A stretch of 6,448 nucleotides of DNA from Deltaproteobacteria bacterium. Lineage in GTDB: Bacteria; Desulfobacterota; DSM-4660; Desulfatiglandales; Desulfatiglandaceae. The stretch spans positions 1 through 6,448 of the forward strand of contig DREN01000455.1 in the NCBI GenBank assembly GCA_011051075.1, read 5' to 3'. A program made the position numbers and the translations under genes. Below are positions 1 to 5,867 of the stretch, one piece after another (position 1 is the first letter of the stretch; each line of letters starts with the position of its first letter). The notes under the pieces were generated by a model. It made no database searches, was not told the origin of the DNA, and was given only the letters and a program-made list of their open reading frames with translations.

Positions 1-622
1 TGTCGGGAATCTCCCCCCCAAAAAGGCCGCACCAGGCCATGAGCACATGGATCAGATGGCGCTCTTCCATGTGGGAGGGCCCATGAGAAACCGGGAGGTC
101 ATGGAGGAAACCGTTGTCCGGACCGGCCTCGCCCAGTGCGTCCTCAAGGGGGGAGGGTGAATCCTTCATCATGAGGAGCATCTCGTCTGCCGAGATTCGG
201 CTCTCTTCCAGGTCCCGCTCCAGGTGGAGGGTGAGGTGCCATCTGAGGGCCTGTTCATCGAATGGTTCAGGGGTCTCTTTTCCTCCCTGACGAAGGGCCT
301 TTCTGATTTCCCAGGTTGAATCTTTATCTTCATCAGGGTAGAGGGGGGGAGAGCCAAGGTTCTGGCTCATCCAGAGCCGGTATTCGGATAGGAGTCTCAT
401 GAAGTCTGTCGGGGGCTTCAGGTCTTGGGGGGGGCGTACGATGGTGACCCGATGGTCATCCCCCCGATCCATGACCACCGGCCTATCCATGTACCATGGC
501 TGGCACACGATTAGGGATGGGAAATGGGAGAAAACCCTCTCCTCTACCGATTTAGGCAGATAAGAGTGTGGAAACAGGACCGCACTGCGGTAAGTTAGGT
601 TTTTACCTCCATCACTTTTCAT
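1..622 (-). CDS. Unrecognised protein, partial (C-terminus off the left edge)
   Basis: The minus-strand frame opened by the ATG at 620-622 has no stop for 207 codons and runs off position 1, so the C-terminus is missing. The protein begins MKSDGGKNLTYRSAVLF and later reads SLIVCQPWYMDRPVVMDRGDD. Its middle is polar and acidic, with many Trp, His and Met residues. I see no signal peptide, membrane helix, Walker motif or cysteine cluster, and I do not recognise the family. The start lies 29 bases after the stop of the gamma carbonic anhydrase-like gene, in the same direction and with no promoter visible between them, so the two are probably co-transcribed. The ribosome site is modest (GGCGGA, about eight bases upstream). 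The codon style matches the neighbours and the frame is clean over 620 bases, which argues for a real gene. Its function is unknown. Confidence 0.75.
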   Translation of the reverse strand, partial: MKSDGGKNLTYRSAVLFPHSYLPKSVEERVFSHFPSLIVCQPWYMDRPVVMDRGDDHRVTIVRPPQDLKPPTDFMRLLSEYRLWMSQNLGSPPLYPDEDKDSTWEIRKALRQGGKETPEPFDEQALRWHLTLHLERDLEESRISADEMLLMMKDSPSPLEDALGEAGPDNGFLHDLPVSHGPSHMEERHLIHVLMAWCGLFGGEIPD

Positions 623-651
623 AATCTTTATCCGCCGTTTGAAGGCCTTTG

Positions 652-1176
652 CTACAGCCCATGGTTCCGGTACTGGCGGGCCAGTTCCACATAGCCTTTG
701 GAGCCTTCCCTGACCCACCACAACTGCTGTTCCGAGGGTTTTCCCCTGATCCTGCCGGGGACCCCTGCCACAAAGGAATCGTCAGGGATTTTCATTCCCT
801 GACTCACCAGACACCCTGCGCCGATAATACAGCGGTCACCGATTTCCACGTCGTGCAGGATGGTTGCGTTCATCCCGATGAGTACACTGCTGCCGATCTT
901 ACGGCAGTTCAGCACTGCGCCGTGACCGATAAGGACCATGTCTCCTATATGAACGTCACCCATGGGCGATGAGGGGGTGCCTGAATGAATCACGCAGTTG
1001 TCCTCCACAGAGGTATTGGATCCGATGGAAATCCTGCCAAAATCCCCCCTTATTACCGCACCGGGAAATACGTTCGAGTCTTCACCGATCTCAACATCTC
1101 CCACAACATAGGCCGCCTCGCTGATAAAGGCCGACTTGGCTATCCTGGGCGCCATGCCGTTAAATTCTCTGATCAT
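652..1176 (-). CDS. Gamma-class carbonic anhydrase-like protein (left-handed beta-helix), atypical metal site
   Basis: 174 residues, the usual size for short YrdA/PaaY/CamH-like members. The sequence is built of hexapeptide repeats (for example VVGDVEIGEDSNVFPGAVIR and VLIGMNATILHDVEIGDR) typical of a left-handed beta-helix trimer. The family signature VIRGDFG is at 41-47 and the C-terminal GVPGRIRG is at 138-145. Canonical members bind Zn or Fe through three His residues and hydrate CO2 in the cytoplasm. Here the first two are present (His64 in CVIHSG, His85 in IGHGAVLN), but the third, five residues after His85, is Asn90 (codon AAC). The catalytic Asn and Gln positions before His64 are Ser56 and Glu58. 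Activity is therefore uncertain; the protein may be a carbonic anhydrase-like paralogue with another role. The start at 1176 is supported by AGGAGG six bases upstream and by a promoter just before it; an in-frame ATG at 1299 lies upstream of that promoter. Confidence 0.9.
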   Translation of the reverse strand: MIREFNGMAPRIAKSAFISEAAYVVGDVEIGEDSNVFPGAVIRGDFGRISIGSNTSVEDNCVIHSGTPSSPMGDVHIGDMVLIGHGAVLNCRKIGSSVLIGMNATILHDVEIGDRCIIGAGCLVSQGMKIPDDSFVAGVPGRIRGKPSEQQLWWVREGSKGYVELARQYRNHGL

Positions 1177-1182
1177 CCATGA

Positions 1183-1188
1183 CCTCCT
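1183..1188 (-). promoter_or_regulatory. Strong ribosome binding site that fixes the carbonic anhydrase-like start
   Basis: AGGAGG on the minus strand, six bases before the ATG at 1174-1176. It selects this start over the in-frame ATG at 1299. A nearer ATG at 1178-1180 is in another frame and stops after six codons. Confidence 0.85.
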
Positions 1189-1197
1189 GATCGTTTC

Positions 1198-1226
1198 ATT
1201 ATACGGGGTAGGGCGCGGAGAGTCAA
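1198..1226 (-). promoter_or_regulatory. Sigma70-type promoter for the carbonic anhydrase-like operon
   Basis: Minus strand: TTGACT (1221-1226), a 17-base spacer, then a perfect TATAAT (1198-1203). Transcription would start near 1191, giving a leader of only about 15 bases that holds the AGGAGG site. This predicts constitutive, housekeeping-type expression. No operator or riboswitch could fit in so short a leader. Confidence 0.85.
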
Positions 1227-1241
1227 GGAGGCCGGAACTCC

Positions 1242-1270
1242 TTGCAAAGCCGACCCTTCTCTGATACAAG
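1242..1270 (+). promoter_or_regulatory. Possible weak promoter for the small membrane protein and arfB
   Basis: Plus strand: TTGCAA (1242-1247), 17 bases, TACAAG (1265-1270). Each hexamer matches the sigma70 consensus at four of six positions. It is the best candidate I see upstream of the gene at 1354, but matches this weak occur by chance. Confidence 0.25.
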
Positions 1271-1353
1271 GTCCAGTGCCGGGGGATGGCCCTTACCATG
1301 TTCGTGGAGGGATACCTGTGTGATGAAGGCCCTGCCCTTGAGGAAGATCAAGA

Positions 1354-1653
1354 ATGTCCGGTATAATGGAAATCCTTTTGATTGTTGCGCTCATCCTGGG
1401 ACTTTTCATGGTCCCACGGCTCCTGACCAGAAAACCGGAACAGGATTTTCAGGCCCCAGACCAGAGGTCAAAGGTCACAGGCCGGATGCGTATGGCCATC
1501 CTTGTCTCCCTCTGCTGGCCGGCCCTGATCGCCTTGTTCCTGGAGCCCTGGAAGGGTCGCTGGCCCCTGTTTTTCTACCTTGCGGCAGGTCCGGTGATAT
1601 TTCTCTGGGGTATCTACTGGGTGGTATCGGGCTTCAGAAAGGAAAAAGGGTAA
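1354..1653 (+). CDS. Small three-helix membrane protein, unrecognised
   Basis: 99 residues with three hydrophobic stretches. The first is about 5-21 (ILLIVALILGLFMVP), followed by a polar, charged segment at 22-46 (RKPEQDFQAPDQRSK). The others are about 47-64 and 71-93 (WPLFFYLAAGPVIFLWGIYWV), and the end is basic (RKEKG). It probably sits in the inner membrane. I do not recognise a family and infer no function. The start at 1354 is preceded by GAGGA with nine bases of spacing. The alternative ATG at 1366 (MEILL) has no ribosome site of its own, though it would also give a complete first helix. It is transcribed away from the carbonic anhydrase-like operon and lies 89 bases before arfB, with no terminator visible between them, so the pair could share a transcript. 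Confidence 0.75.
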   Translation: MSGIMEILLIVALILGLFMVPRLLTRKPEQDFQAPDQRSKVTGRMRMAILVSLCWPALIALFLEPWKGRWPLFFYLAAGPVIFLWGIYWVVSGFRKEKG

Positions 1654-1742
1654 AACGGGGGTGGGGCGGCCCCGGTTCATGAGGACCTGAAAGCAGGCGG
1701 CCTCAGTCACAGTTAGGGGCCTCCCGCCGGAGACAGGATGGG

Positions 1743-2168
1743 ATGATCCGCATAACCGACACCATTCGGATTGACGAGGAGGAGATAAAGGAGAGTTTTA
1801 TCCGCGCCTCGGGACCGGGGGGGCAGAAGGTGAACAAGGTCTCCACTGCGGTCAGGCTTCGCTTTGACGCGGCAGGATCTCCCTCTCTCCCCCCTGAGGT
1901 TTTTCGGCGTCTCGCCGGTCTGGCCGGGAAACGGATGACCGAGGATGGGGTCCTGATTATACATGCCAGGCGATTCCGCACACAGGAGCAGAACCGGCAG
2001 GATGCCATGAAAAGGCTCGTGGATCTGATCCGTAAGGCAAGCCTGAAGCCCAGGCCCCGTCACAGGACAAGGCCTACCCCTGCCTCAAAGAGACGGAGGC
2101 TCGAGAGCAAGAGACGCCGAGGACAGATCAAACGGATACGACAGGCCGTGCCTGCGGAAGGGGAGTAG
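1743..2168 (+). CDS. arfB: ArfB/YaeJ-type peptidyl-tRNA hydrolase (ribosome rescue factor)
   Basis: 141 residues, essentially the length of E. coli ArfB (140). The catalytic GGQ motif of class I release factors is at 26-28 within RASGPGGQKVNKVSTAVRLR, the most conserved stretch of the family. After the single RF-like domain comes a basic tail from about 101 onward (RHRTRPTPASKRRRLESKRR). In ArfB this tail threads into the empty mRNA channel of stalled 70S ribosomes, while GGQ hydrolyses the peptidyl-tRNA ester bond. There are no codon-recognition domains, as expected for a stop-codon-independent rescue factor, which separates it from RF1 and RF2. The start at 1743 has GGAG about ten bases upstream. 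It converges with the minus-strand gene ending at 2185; only 16 bases separate the two stops and no clear terminator is visible. No key residue appears to be missing. Confidence 0.95.
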   Translation: MIRITDTIRIDEEEIKESFIRASGPGGQKVNKVSTAVRLRFDAAGSPSLPPEVFRRLAGLAGKRMTEDGVLIIHARRFRTQEQNRQDAMKRLVDLIRKASLKPRPRHRTRPTPASKRRRLESKRRRGQIKRIRQAVPAEGE

Positions 2169-2184
2169 CCGCCCTGCCCTCGGA

Positions 2185-3087
2185 TCAAAACGGGATATCA
2201 TAGGGGCCTTGAACTCCAGGCGTCTCCAGCTCCCTTATCTGACGCTTAACGATCTTCCTTTTTTCCGGATCCTCTTCAAACATCCCTGCCAGTTCATAGT
2301 AGGCATCAAACCCGAACTCGATGGTGTTCATGTGGAAATCCTCAATCAGGCCTTCAAAACGCTTCATGTCCTGCTCCTGAAGGCAGGCCGTTTTGTAGCG
2401 GTTGATCAGTTCTGACAGCACGTTGTCGTACTCCTGGAAAAAGGAGAGATCATCCAGAAGTCCACTGTCTGTGGGATGCCTGTCAAGGCCGTAGAGGATT
2501 AGCCTCTTGAGATTTCTGTTTATCTGCTTGAAATATCTCCTGATCAGAGGGTAGTTGGGTTCTTCGGCGTATTTTTCCCTCTCAAGGGCCCCGAGAAGCT
2601 CCTCCGTGGGGGGGCCGCCTTGCTCAAAGAACCTTACCAGGGCCTCCTGATCGGGGGTCTCGGGTACTGCGGACCGTTCCTCTTCCTCCTCCTCTTCCCA
2701 TGCATTATCGTCGAACCACATAAACCCGATCTCTTCCAGCTTTTCCACGTAGTCATGGGGGTGGCTCTTTATGATTTCACTCACCTTACGGAGGCGATCC
2801 CCATCAACACCATGCCCACGCTCTGCGTAAGATTCGCAGGCCTCGACTATTTCGTAATCATCGTCAGGATATGCCTCGCCCGTAATACATGAGAAGCAGG
2901 CGTACCCTGTAAATGCCGACCCTATGACCCAGATGGGGTTTCCACAGGCGCATTTGACACCGTGCTTGTAGGCGCTCAGGGCATCGTCCAGGGCCGCGGT
3001 CAGTTGCCCTGGATCCTGATCCCTGTTACGTTTTAGATGCAGGCGCACATACTCCTTCATACTGATGGGGATAAAACCCTGTTTCAT
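2185..3087 (-). CDS. Unrecognised soluble protein with a possible N-terminal zinc ribbon
   Basis: 300 residues, no signal peptide or membrane helix. Residues 46-67 carry Cys-X-Cys, 15 residues, then Cys-X2-Cys (Cys46, Cys48, Cys64, Cys67; KCACGNPIWVIG and YACFSC). This pattern could form a small zinc ribbon, with the CACGNPIW stretch looking like a zinc knuckle. Residues 74-140 are acidic and include a run of seven Glu (131-137). The C-terminal 140 residues look helical and charged, with motifs such as YPLIRRYFKQINRNLKRL (179-196). I do not recognise the family. The start is well supported by AAGGAG about seven bases upstream. It follows radA by 54 bases on the same strand and is probably the last gene of that transcript. 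Any link with DNA repair is inference from position only. Confidence 0.85.
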   Translation of the reverse strand: MKQGFIPISMKEYVRLHLKRNRDQDPGQLTAALDDALSAYKHGVKCACGNPIWVIGSAFTGYACFSCITGEAYPDDDYEIVEACESYAERGHGVDGDRLRKVSEIIKSHPHDYVEKLEEIGFMWFDDNAWEEEEEEERSAVPETPDQEALVRFFEQGGPPTEELLGALEREKYAEEPNYPLIRRYFKQINRNLKRLILYGLDRHPTDSGLLDDLSFFQEYDNVLSELINRYKTACLQEQDMKRFEGLIEDFHMNTIEFGFDAYYELAGMFEEDPEKRKIVKRQIRELETPGVQGPYDIPF

Positions 3088-3141
3088 TGTTCAGCTCCTT
3101 GCTTTTGTTTTAAGGGGACTCGTGAATCCTTGAGAATCCCG

Positions 3142-4503
3142 TTATCCAAACAGGGACTCGTAGAGATCCCTGATCGATTTGAGTCCCGACAGTTTCATGC
3201 CGTCCGGCGGTTTTGCCACCGGTAGGTTGGCCTGGGAGAGAAGACAGTGGGAAAACCCCAGCTTTTTAGCCTCCCCTATCCTTATCTCAGGCTGGCTTAC
3301 CCCCCGAACCTCACCGGCAAGTCCCACCTCTCCGAACACAACCATCTCCCGGCTGACGGGCTTTCCTAAAAAGCTTGACATCATTGCGGATACAATCCCC
3401 ATGTCCGCTGCGGGTTCATCCACCTTCAGCCCGCCGGCCACATTGACGAAGATATCCTGATCTCCCAGTTCCATGCCCAGTCTTTTGCCAAGGACCGCCA
3501 CCAGGAGGGAGATCCGGTTATGGTCCACACCTATGGCGGTCCTTCTCGGCATACCCAGGGGGCTTGGACCCACCAGTGCCTGTATCTCCACCAGCAGAGG
3601 TCTGGTTCCTTCAACGCAGGCGATGACCGCGGAGCCTGGCACGTCCTCGGGCCTCTCCTCAAGGAAAATCCTGGACGGGTTCACCACTCCGGCAAGGCCC
3701 GAGTCCTTCATTTCAAAGACCCCTATCTCGTTGGTTGACCCGTAGCGGTTCTTGGCGGCCCTGAGTATCCTGAACATGTGGCCCCGGTCCCCCTCAAAGT
3801 AGAGAACCGTGTCCACCAGGTGCTCCAAGACCTTGGGTCCTGCAATGGCCCCGTCCTTGGTCACGTGGCCCACCAGAAAAACAGGTGTCCCCGATTCCTT
3901 TGCATAGGCCATGAGGCTCAAGGCCACCTCCCTTACCTGGCCCACGCTGCCAGGGGCCGAAGGGATATTTGCGGTGTAGAAGGTCTGGATCGAATCAACG
4001 GCCACCAGGTCGGGTTTCAGGGAGTGGGCCCGGTCCAGGAAATCCTCAATGCAGGTCCCTGTCATCACGTACAGGTCCTTTGACTCCGCGCCAAGTCTCT
4101 CGGCCCTCAGCTTTATCTGCTGTGCCGATTCCTCCCCTGAAAGGTAGAGGGCGGACAGGCCCCTGGCCGCAAGTCTGTCGAGCACCTGAAGGATAATGGT
4201 GGATTTTCCGATCCCGGGGTCTCCACCTATAAGGATCAGGGAGCCGGGAACCACACCCCCGCCCAGTACCCGATCAAACTCCTTAAGGCCCGTCTTCAGC
4301 CTCATCTCAGGGGCCAGGGATATGGCGCCGATCGGTTGTGCCGGGCCCATTGTGGAGGGGGGGGTCGTCCCCTTCCTTACAGGTTCCCTGACCTCTTCAA
4401 CCATGCTGTCCCACTGGCCGCAGTCAGGGCACCTGCCCATCCATTTGAGGGCCTCGTACCCGCAGTTCTGGCAGACATACCTGATCTTCGCTTTACCTGT
4501 CAT
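3142..4503 (-). CDS. radA: DNA repair protein RadA/Sms
   Basis: 453 residues from the ATG at 4501-4503; E. coli RadA has 460. The order is canonical: an N-terminal C4 zinc finger (Cys11, Cys14, Cys25, Cys28; CQNCG and CPDCG), then a RecA-like ATPase core with Walker A GDPGIGKST (94-102) and Walker B LVAVDS (Asp170). Next come the RadA-specific KNRFGS motif, here KNRYGS (251-256), and a C-terminal Lon-like domain (for example NVAGGLKVDEPAADMGI, about 354-370). RadA is a cytoplasmic DnaB-like motor that promotes branch migration of recombination intermediates. A TTG at 4524 would add seven residues but has no ribosome site. The ATG start gives MTGKAKIRYVCQNCG, the usual spacing to the finger, though its own ribosome site is weak too (GAGGA about 14 bases away). 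It lies 54 bases after the holin-like gene in the same cluster. Confidence 0.97.
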   Translation of the reverse strand: MTGKAKIRYVCQNCGYEALKWMGRCPDCGQWDSMVEEVREPVRKGTTPPSTMGPAQPIGAISLAPEMRLKTGLKEFDRVLGGGVVPGSLILIGGDPGIGKSTIILQVLDRLAARGLSALYLSGEESAQQIKLRAERLGAESKDLYVMTGTCIEDFLDRAHSLKPDLVAVDSIQTFYTANIPSAPGSVGQVREVALSLMAYAKESGTPVFLVGHVTKDGAIAGPKVLEHLVDTVLYFEGDRGHMFRILRAAKNRYGSTNEIGVFEMKDSGLAGVVNPSRIFLEERPEDVPGSAVIACVEGTRPLLVEIQALVGPSPLGMPRRTAIGVDHNRISLLVAVLGKRLGMELGDQDIFVNVAGGLKVDEPAADMGIVSAMMSSFLGKPVSREMVVFGEVGLAGEVRGVSQPEIRIGEAKKLGFSHCLLSQANLPVAKPPDGMKLSGLKSIRDLYESLFG

Positions 4504-4557
4504 ACCGGTTTTAACGGTCCTCAAGATGACGCAGCAGGATTCCCCGGGCCAGCAAAA

Positions 4558-4950
4558 CTACTCCCACCGGTCATCGTCCTTTTTCCTGAGATCGGTGTAC
4601 CCCACTCTTCCCCGCTCATTGATAAAAGAGTTCAACAGGTAGTTCACCAGGCTGATGATCAGGGAGCCGAACACCGCGGACCAGAATCCGTGGACCTCAA
4701 ACCCCTGGATAACCCCGGATACCATCATCAGCAGAAAGGCGTTGATGACAAAGGTGAAGAGGCCGAAGGTCAGGATATTTACGGGTAGGGTCAGAATGAG
4801 GAGAACAGGCCTGAAAAAAAGGTTCAGCATGCCAAGAATGGCCGCGGCAAAAAACGCGCTGAAAAAATCCCTTACCCAAATGCCTCCTATGAGATAGGAG
4901 GCGATCATTATCGACGCTGTCAGCGCCAGCCATCGTACAAGTAATCCCAT
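4558..4950 (-). CDS. Four-helix membrane protein of the Phage_holin_4_2 (DUF 4-TMS) type
   Basis: 130 residues with four hydrophobic segments at about 4-22, 30-54, 56-80 and 88-108, then a charged tail ending DLRKKDDDRWE. The central motif NLFFRPVLLILTLP (43-56), followed by LTFGLFTFVINAFLL, is the hallmark of the small integral membrane family Pfam calls Phage_holin_4_2. Despite that name, members are widespread chromosomal inner-membrane proteins of unknown function, and no endolysin or phage gene is nearby. The start at 4950 was chosen because MGLLVRWLAL begins the first helix; an upstream in-frame ATG (5022) would overlap the preceding gene by 56 bases. The ribosome site is poor. The gene starts 16 bases after the stop of the DUF166-like gene, so the two are almost certainly co-transcribed and translation may be coupled. 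Confidence 0.9.
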   Translation of the reverse strand: MGLLVRWLALTASIMIASYLIGGIWVRDFFSAFFAAAILGMLNLFFRPVLLILTLPVNILTFGLFTFVINAFLLMMVSGVIQGFEVHGFWSAVFGSLIISLVNYLLNSFINERGRVGYTDLRKKDDDRWE

Positions 4951-4966
4951 GTTGTACCGGTTTCCC

Positions 4967-5653
4967 TTACTCTCTTTCCCCGTCCAGGGAGGCATTCTTC
5001 CTGGTGGACAGGGCCTTGTCAACGGCCTTGCTCAGGGCGGAGCTGTGAAGCCTTCCTGCCAGGTGAACGGGGCTCTTTCCATAAATGGGGTCCCAGCCCG
5101 CGGGGTCGGCGGTGCAGAAAAACTGGACTTCCAGTCCCATACGTACCATCGCCTCATCTGCAGCCATCCCTTCGATGCGTTTTGCTGCATCAAATGTTGC
5201 CCCGCAGGGTGCCCCGCGCACCACATCTATCCTGGAGATACGTCCGTCCTTCAGGTCAACTGCCATCTCCGGCGCGCCAAAGAGTTCCCCATACCTTCCA
5301 AGGCAGACCTGCCTCGGCAGTGCGCATCATGTGGGGGGGGCAAGTACACCCTCGGCCTTGTTCTTTTTGCCCGAGGCTACCACAGGTATGCCTTTTTTCA
5401 GGCAGATGAGGGCAAGGTCGTGGGATAGATCGGGGTGCTTCAAAAAATCAAGAACCAGGTCCGCGTCAATCTCTTCTGGAAGGAAGGGGCCTGTATCGTC
5501 AATGATGGGCGGAAAGGTCTGATCAATGTTGAAGATCTCCACCTGGAAGTGCTCCCCGCCGAACCGCTTTATTCCCTCGATTTTACCCCTGCCACTCTCA
5601 TTCTGCTGAAAAACTACGATTTTTTGTGGAGCTCCGCGCTTTTTCTGTTCCAT
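4967..5653 (-). CDS. DUF166-like protein, probable selenoprotein (Sec109 encoded by in-frame TGA)
   Basis: Read through the TGA at 5327-5329 this is one 228-residue protein; both halves are in the same frame and neither is complete alone. The N-terminal half (KIVVFQQNESGRGKIEGIKR, then FLPEEIDADLVLDFLKHPDL and LICLKKGIPVVASGKKN) looks like an alpha/beta domain. Sec109 follows APPT and precedes Cys110-Ala-Leu-Pro-Arg. The second half has GRYGELFGAPEMAV and the strong motif RGAPCGATFDAAKR (Cys150), then FFCTAD (Cys180). From memory this matches DUF166/COG1810, sometimes labelled thymidylate synthase without firm support; the true function is unknown. I expect most relatives to have Cys at position 109, giving a Cys-Cys pair, so the Sec-Cys pair suggests redox or metal chemistry. 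A SECIS-like hairpin sits just after the TGA. The start at 5653 has AAGGG about seven bases upstream and a good promoter at 5681-5710. Without Sec insertion the product would stop at 108 residues. Confidence 0.85.
5295..5320 (-). promoter_or_regulatory. Bacterial SECIS-like hairpin (SelB binding site)
   Basis: On the minus-strand mRNA, CCGAGGC (5311-5317) pairs with GCCUUGG (5298-5304), including one G-U pair. The seven pairs close the hexaloop AGGUCU (5305-5310), whose outer A and U can also pair to leave GGUC. Beyond one G-A mismatch two further pairs form (5319-5320 with 5295-5296). The stem begins nine bases after the UGA, and 17 bases separate the UGA from GGUC, within the known window for bacterial SECIS elements. 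As I recall it, the E. coli fdhF element has the same AGGUCU loop at 18 bases. It lacks the bulged U seen below the fdhF loop, which is not universal. Confidence 0.85.
5327..5329 (-). other. In-frame TGA, probable selenocysteine codon
   Basis: TGA on the minus strand, followed directly by TGC (Cys). The frame is open for 108 codons before it and 119 after it. The protein family appears to continue across it, and the SECIS-like hairpin follows. A C8 homopolymer lies 3-11 bases upstream, but the frame does not change there, so a homopolymer sequencing error does not explain the TGA. Confidence 0.85.
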
Positions 5654-5680
5654 GAATATCCCTTTTTACTGTCGCCACTG

Positions 5681-5710
5681 ATTCTATTTTATGAGGCTTT
5701 GAAATGTCAA
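5681..5710 (-). promoter_or_regulatory. Sigma70-type promoter for the DUF166 - holin-like - radA - zinc ribbon cluster
   Basis: Minus strand: perfect TTGACA (5705-5710), 18-base spacer, TAGAAT (5681-5686, five of six matches). Transcription would begin near 5674, leaving a leader of about 20 bases that contains the AAGGG ribosome site of the first gene. No other good promoter is visible inside the cluster. Confidence 0.8.
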
Positions 5711-5820
5711 ATTCTTTAGCCCCGGAACCGGAACTGCTCAATATATAGCTTTAAGATAATGTTTTTTGGTTTACACCCATTCCATTGGCATAAGGAGAAA
5801 ACCGAGGTTCATTGAGGTCA

Positions 5821-5841
5821 GATACTGGATACTGGATCCTG
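5821..5841. repeat. Three tandem copies of a GATACTG heptamer
   Basis: GATACTG at 5821-5827 and 5828-5834, then GATCCTG at 5835-5841 (one change). The last copy is also the start of the palindrome that follows. Short arrays of this kind occur between genes in some deltaproteobacteria, from memory. Confidence 0.75.
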
Positions 5842-5867
5842 GTCCCGCCATGGGCGGGACCAGGATC
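5835..5867. repeat. Perfect GC-rich palindrome, 15-base arms, 3-base loop
   Basis: GATCCTGGTCCCGCC (5835-5849), loop ATG, then GGCGGGACCAGGATC (5853-5867). No T-run follows on either strand, so it is not a classical intrinsic terminator. It looks like a REP-type intergenic palindrome; its CCCGCC/GGCGGG core recurs at 6109-6125. Confidence 0.85.

Noticed and set aside
649..1182. Plus-strand frames opposite the carbonic anhydrase-like gene
   Set aside because: They are antisense to a clear protein family and resemble nothing known.
1177..1299. A 41-residue N-terminal extension of the carbonic anhydrase-like protein from the ATG at 1299
   Set aside because: The extra residues do not resemble the family, and the consensus-like promoter and AGGAGG lie downstream of that ATG.
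1242..1682. A 146-codon plus-strand frame overlapping the small membrane protein
   Set aside because: Its translation is low-complexity, rich in Pro, Gly and Arg, with no ribosome site. The overlapping 99-residue frame has clear membrane helices and a GAGGA site.
3115..3140. Seven-pair hairpin between radA and the zinc-ribbon gene (GGGATTC with GAGTCCC) as a terminator
   Set aside because: The stem is short, includes a G-U pair, has a 12-base loop and is not followed by a T-run.
4504..4524. TTG start for RadA adding seven residues
   Set aside because: No ribosome site precedes it, and the ATG at 4503 gives the normal distance to the zinc finger. It cannot be fully excluded because the ATG also has a weak ribosome site.
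4558..4950. A true phage holin or prophage remnant
   Set aside because: The family name is historical; no endolysin, integrase, attachment site or other phage gene is present.
4951..5022. Upstream start for the holin-like membrane protein
   Set aside because: It would overlap the DUF166-like gene by 56 bases and add a proline-rich polar segment in front of the first membrane helix.
5266..5330. The DUF166-like locus as a frameshifted pseudogene or as two separate genes
   Set aside because: Both halves share one frame, so no frameshift is needed even though a C8 run is nearby. The second half has no ribosome site at its ATG (5266), and the intervening 20 codons look like family sequence. The SECIS-like hairpin explains the stop better.
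5835..5867. GC-rich palindrome as an intrinsic terminator
   Set aside because: There is no T-run on either side, and it lies between divergent genes, where no transcript is expected to end.
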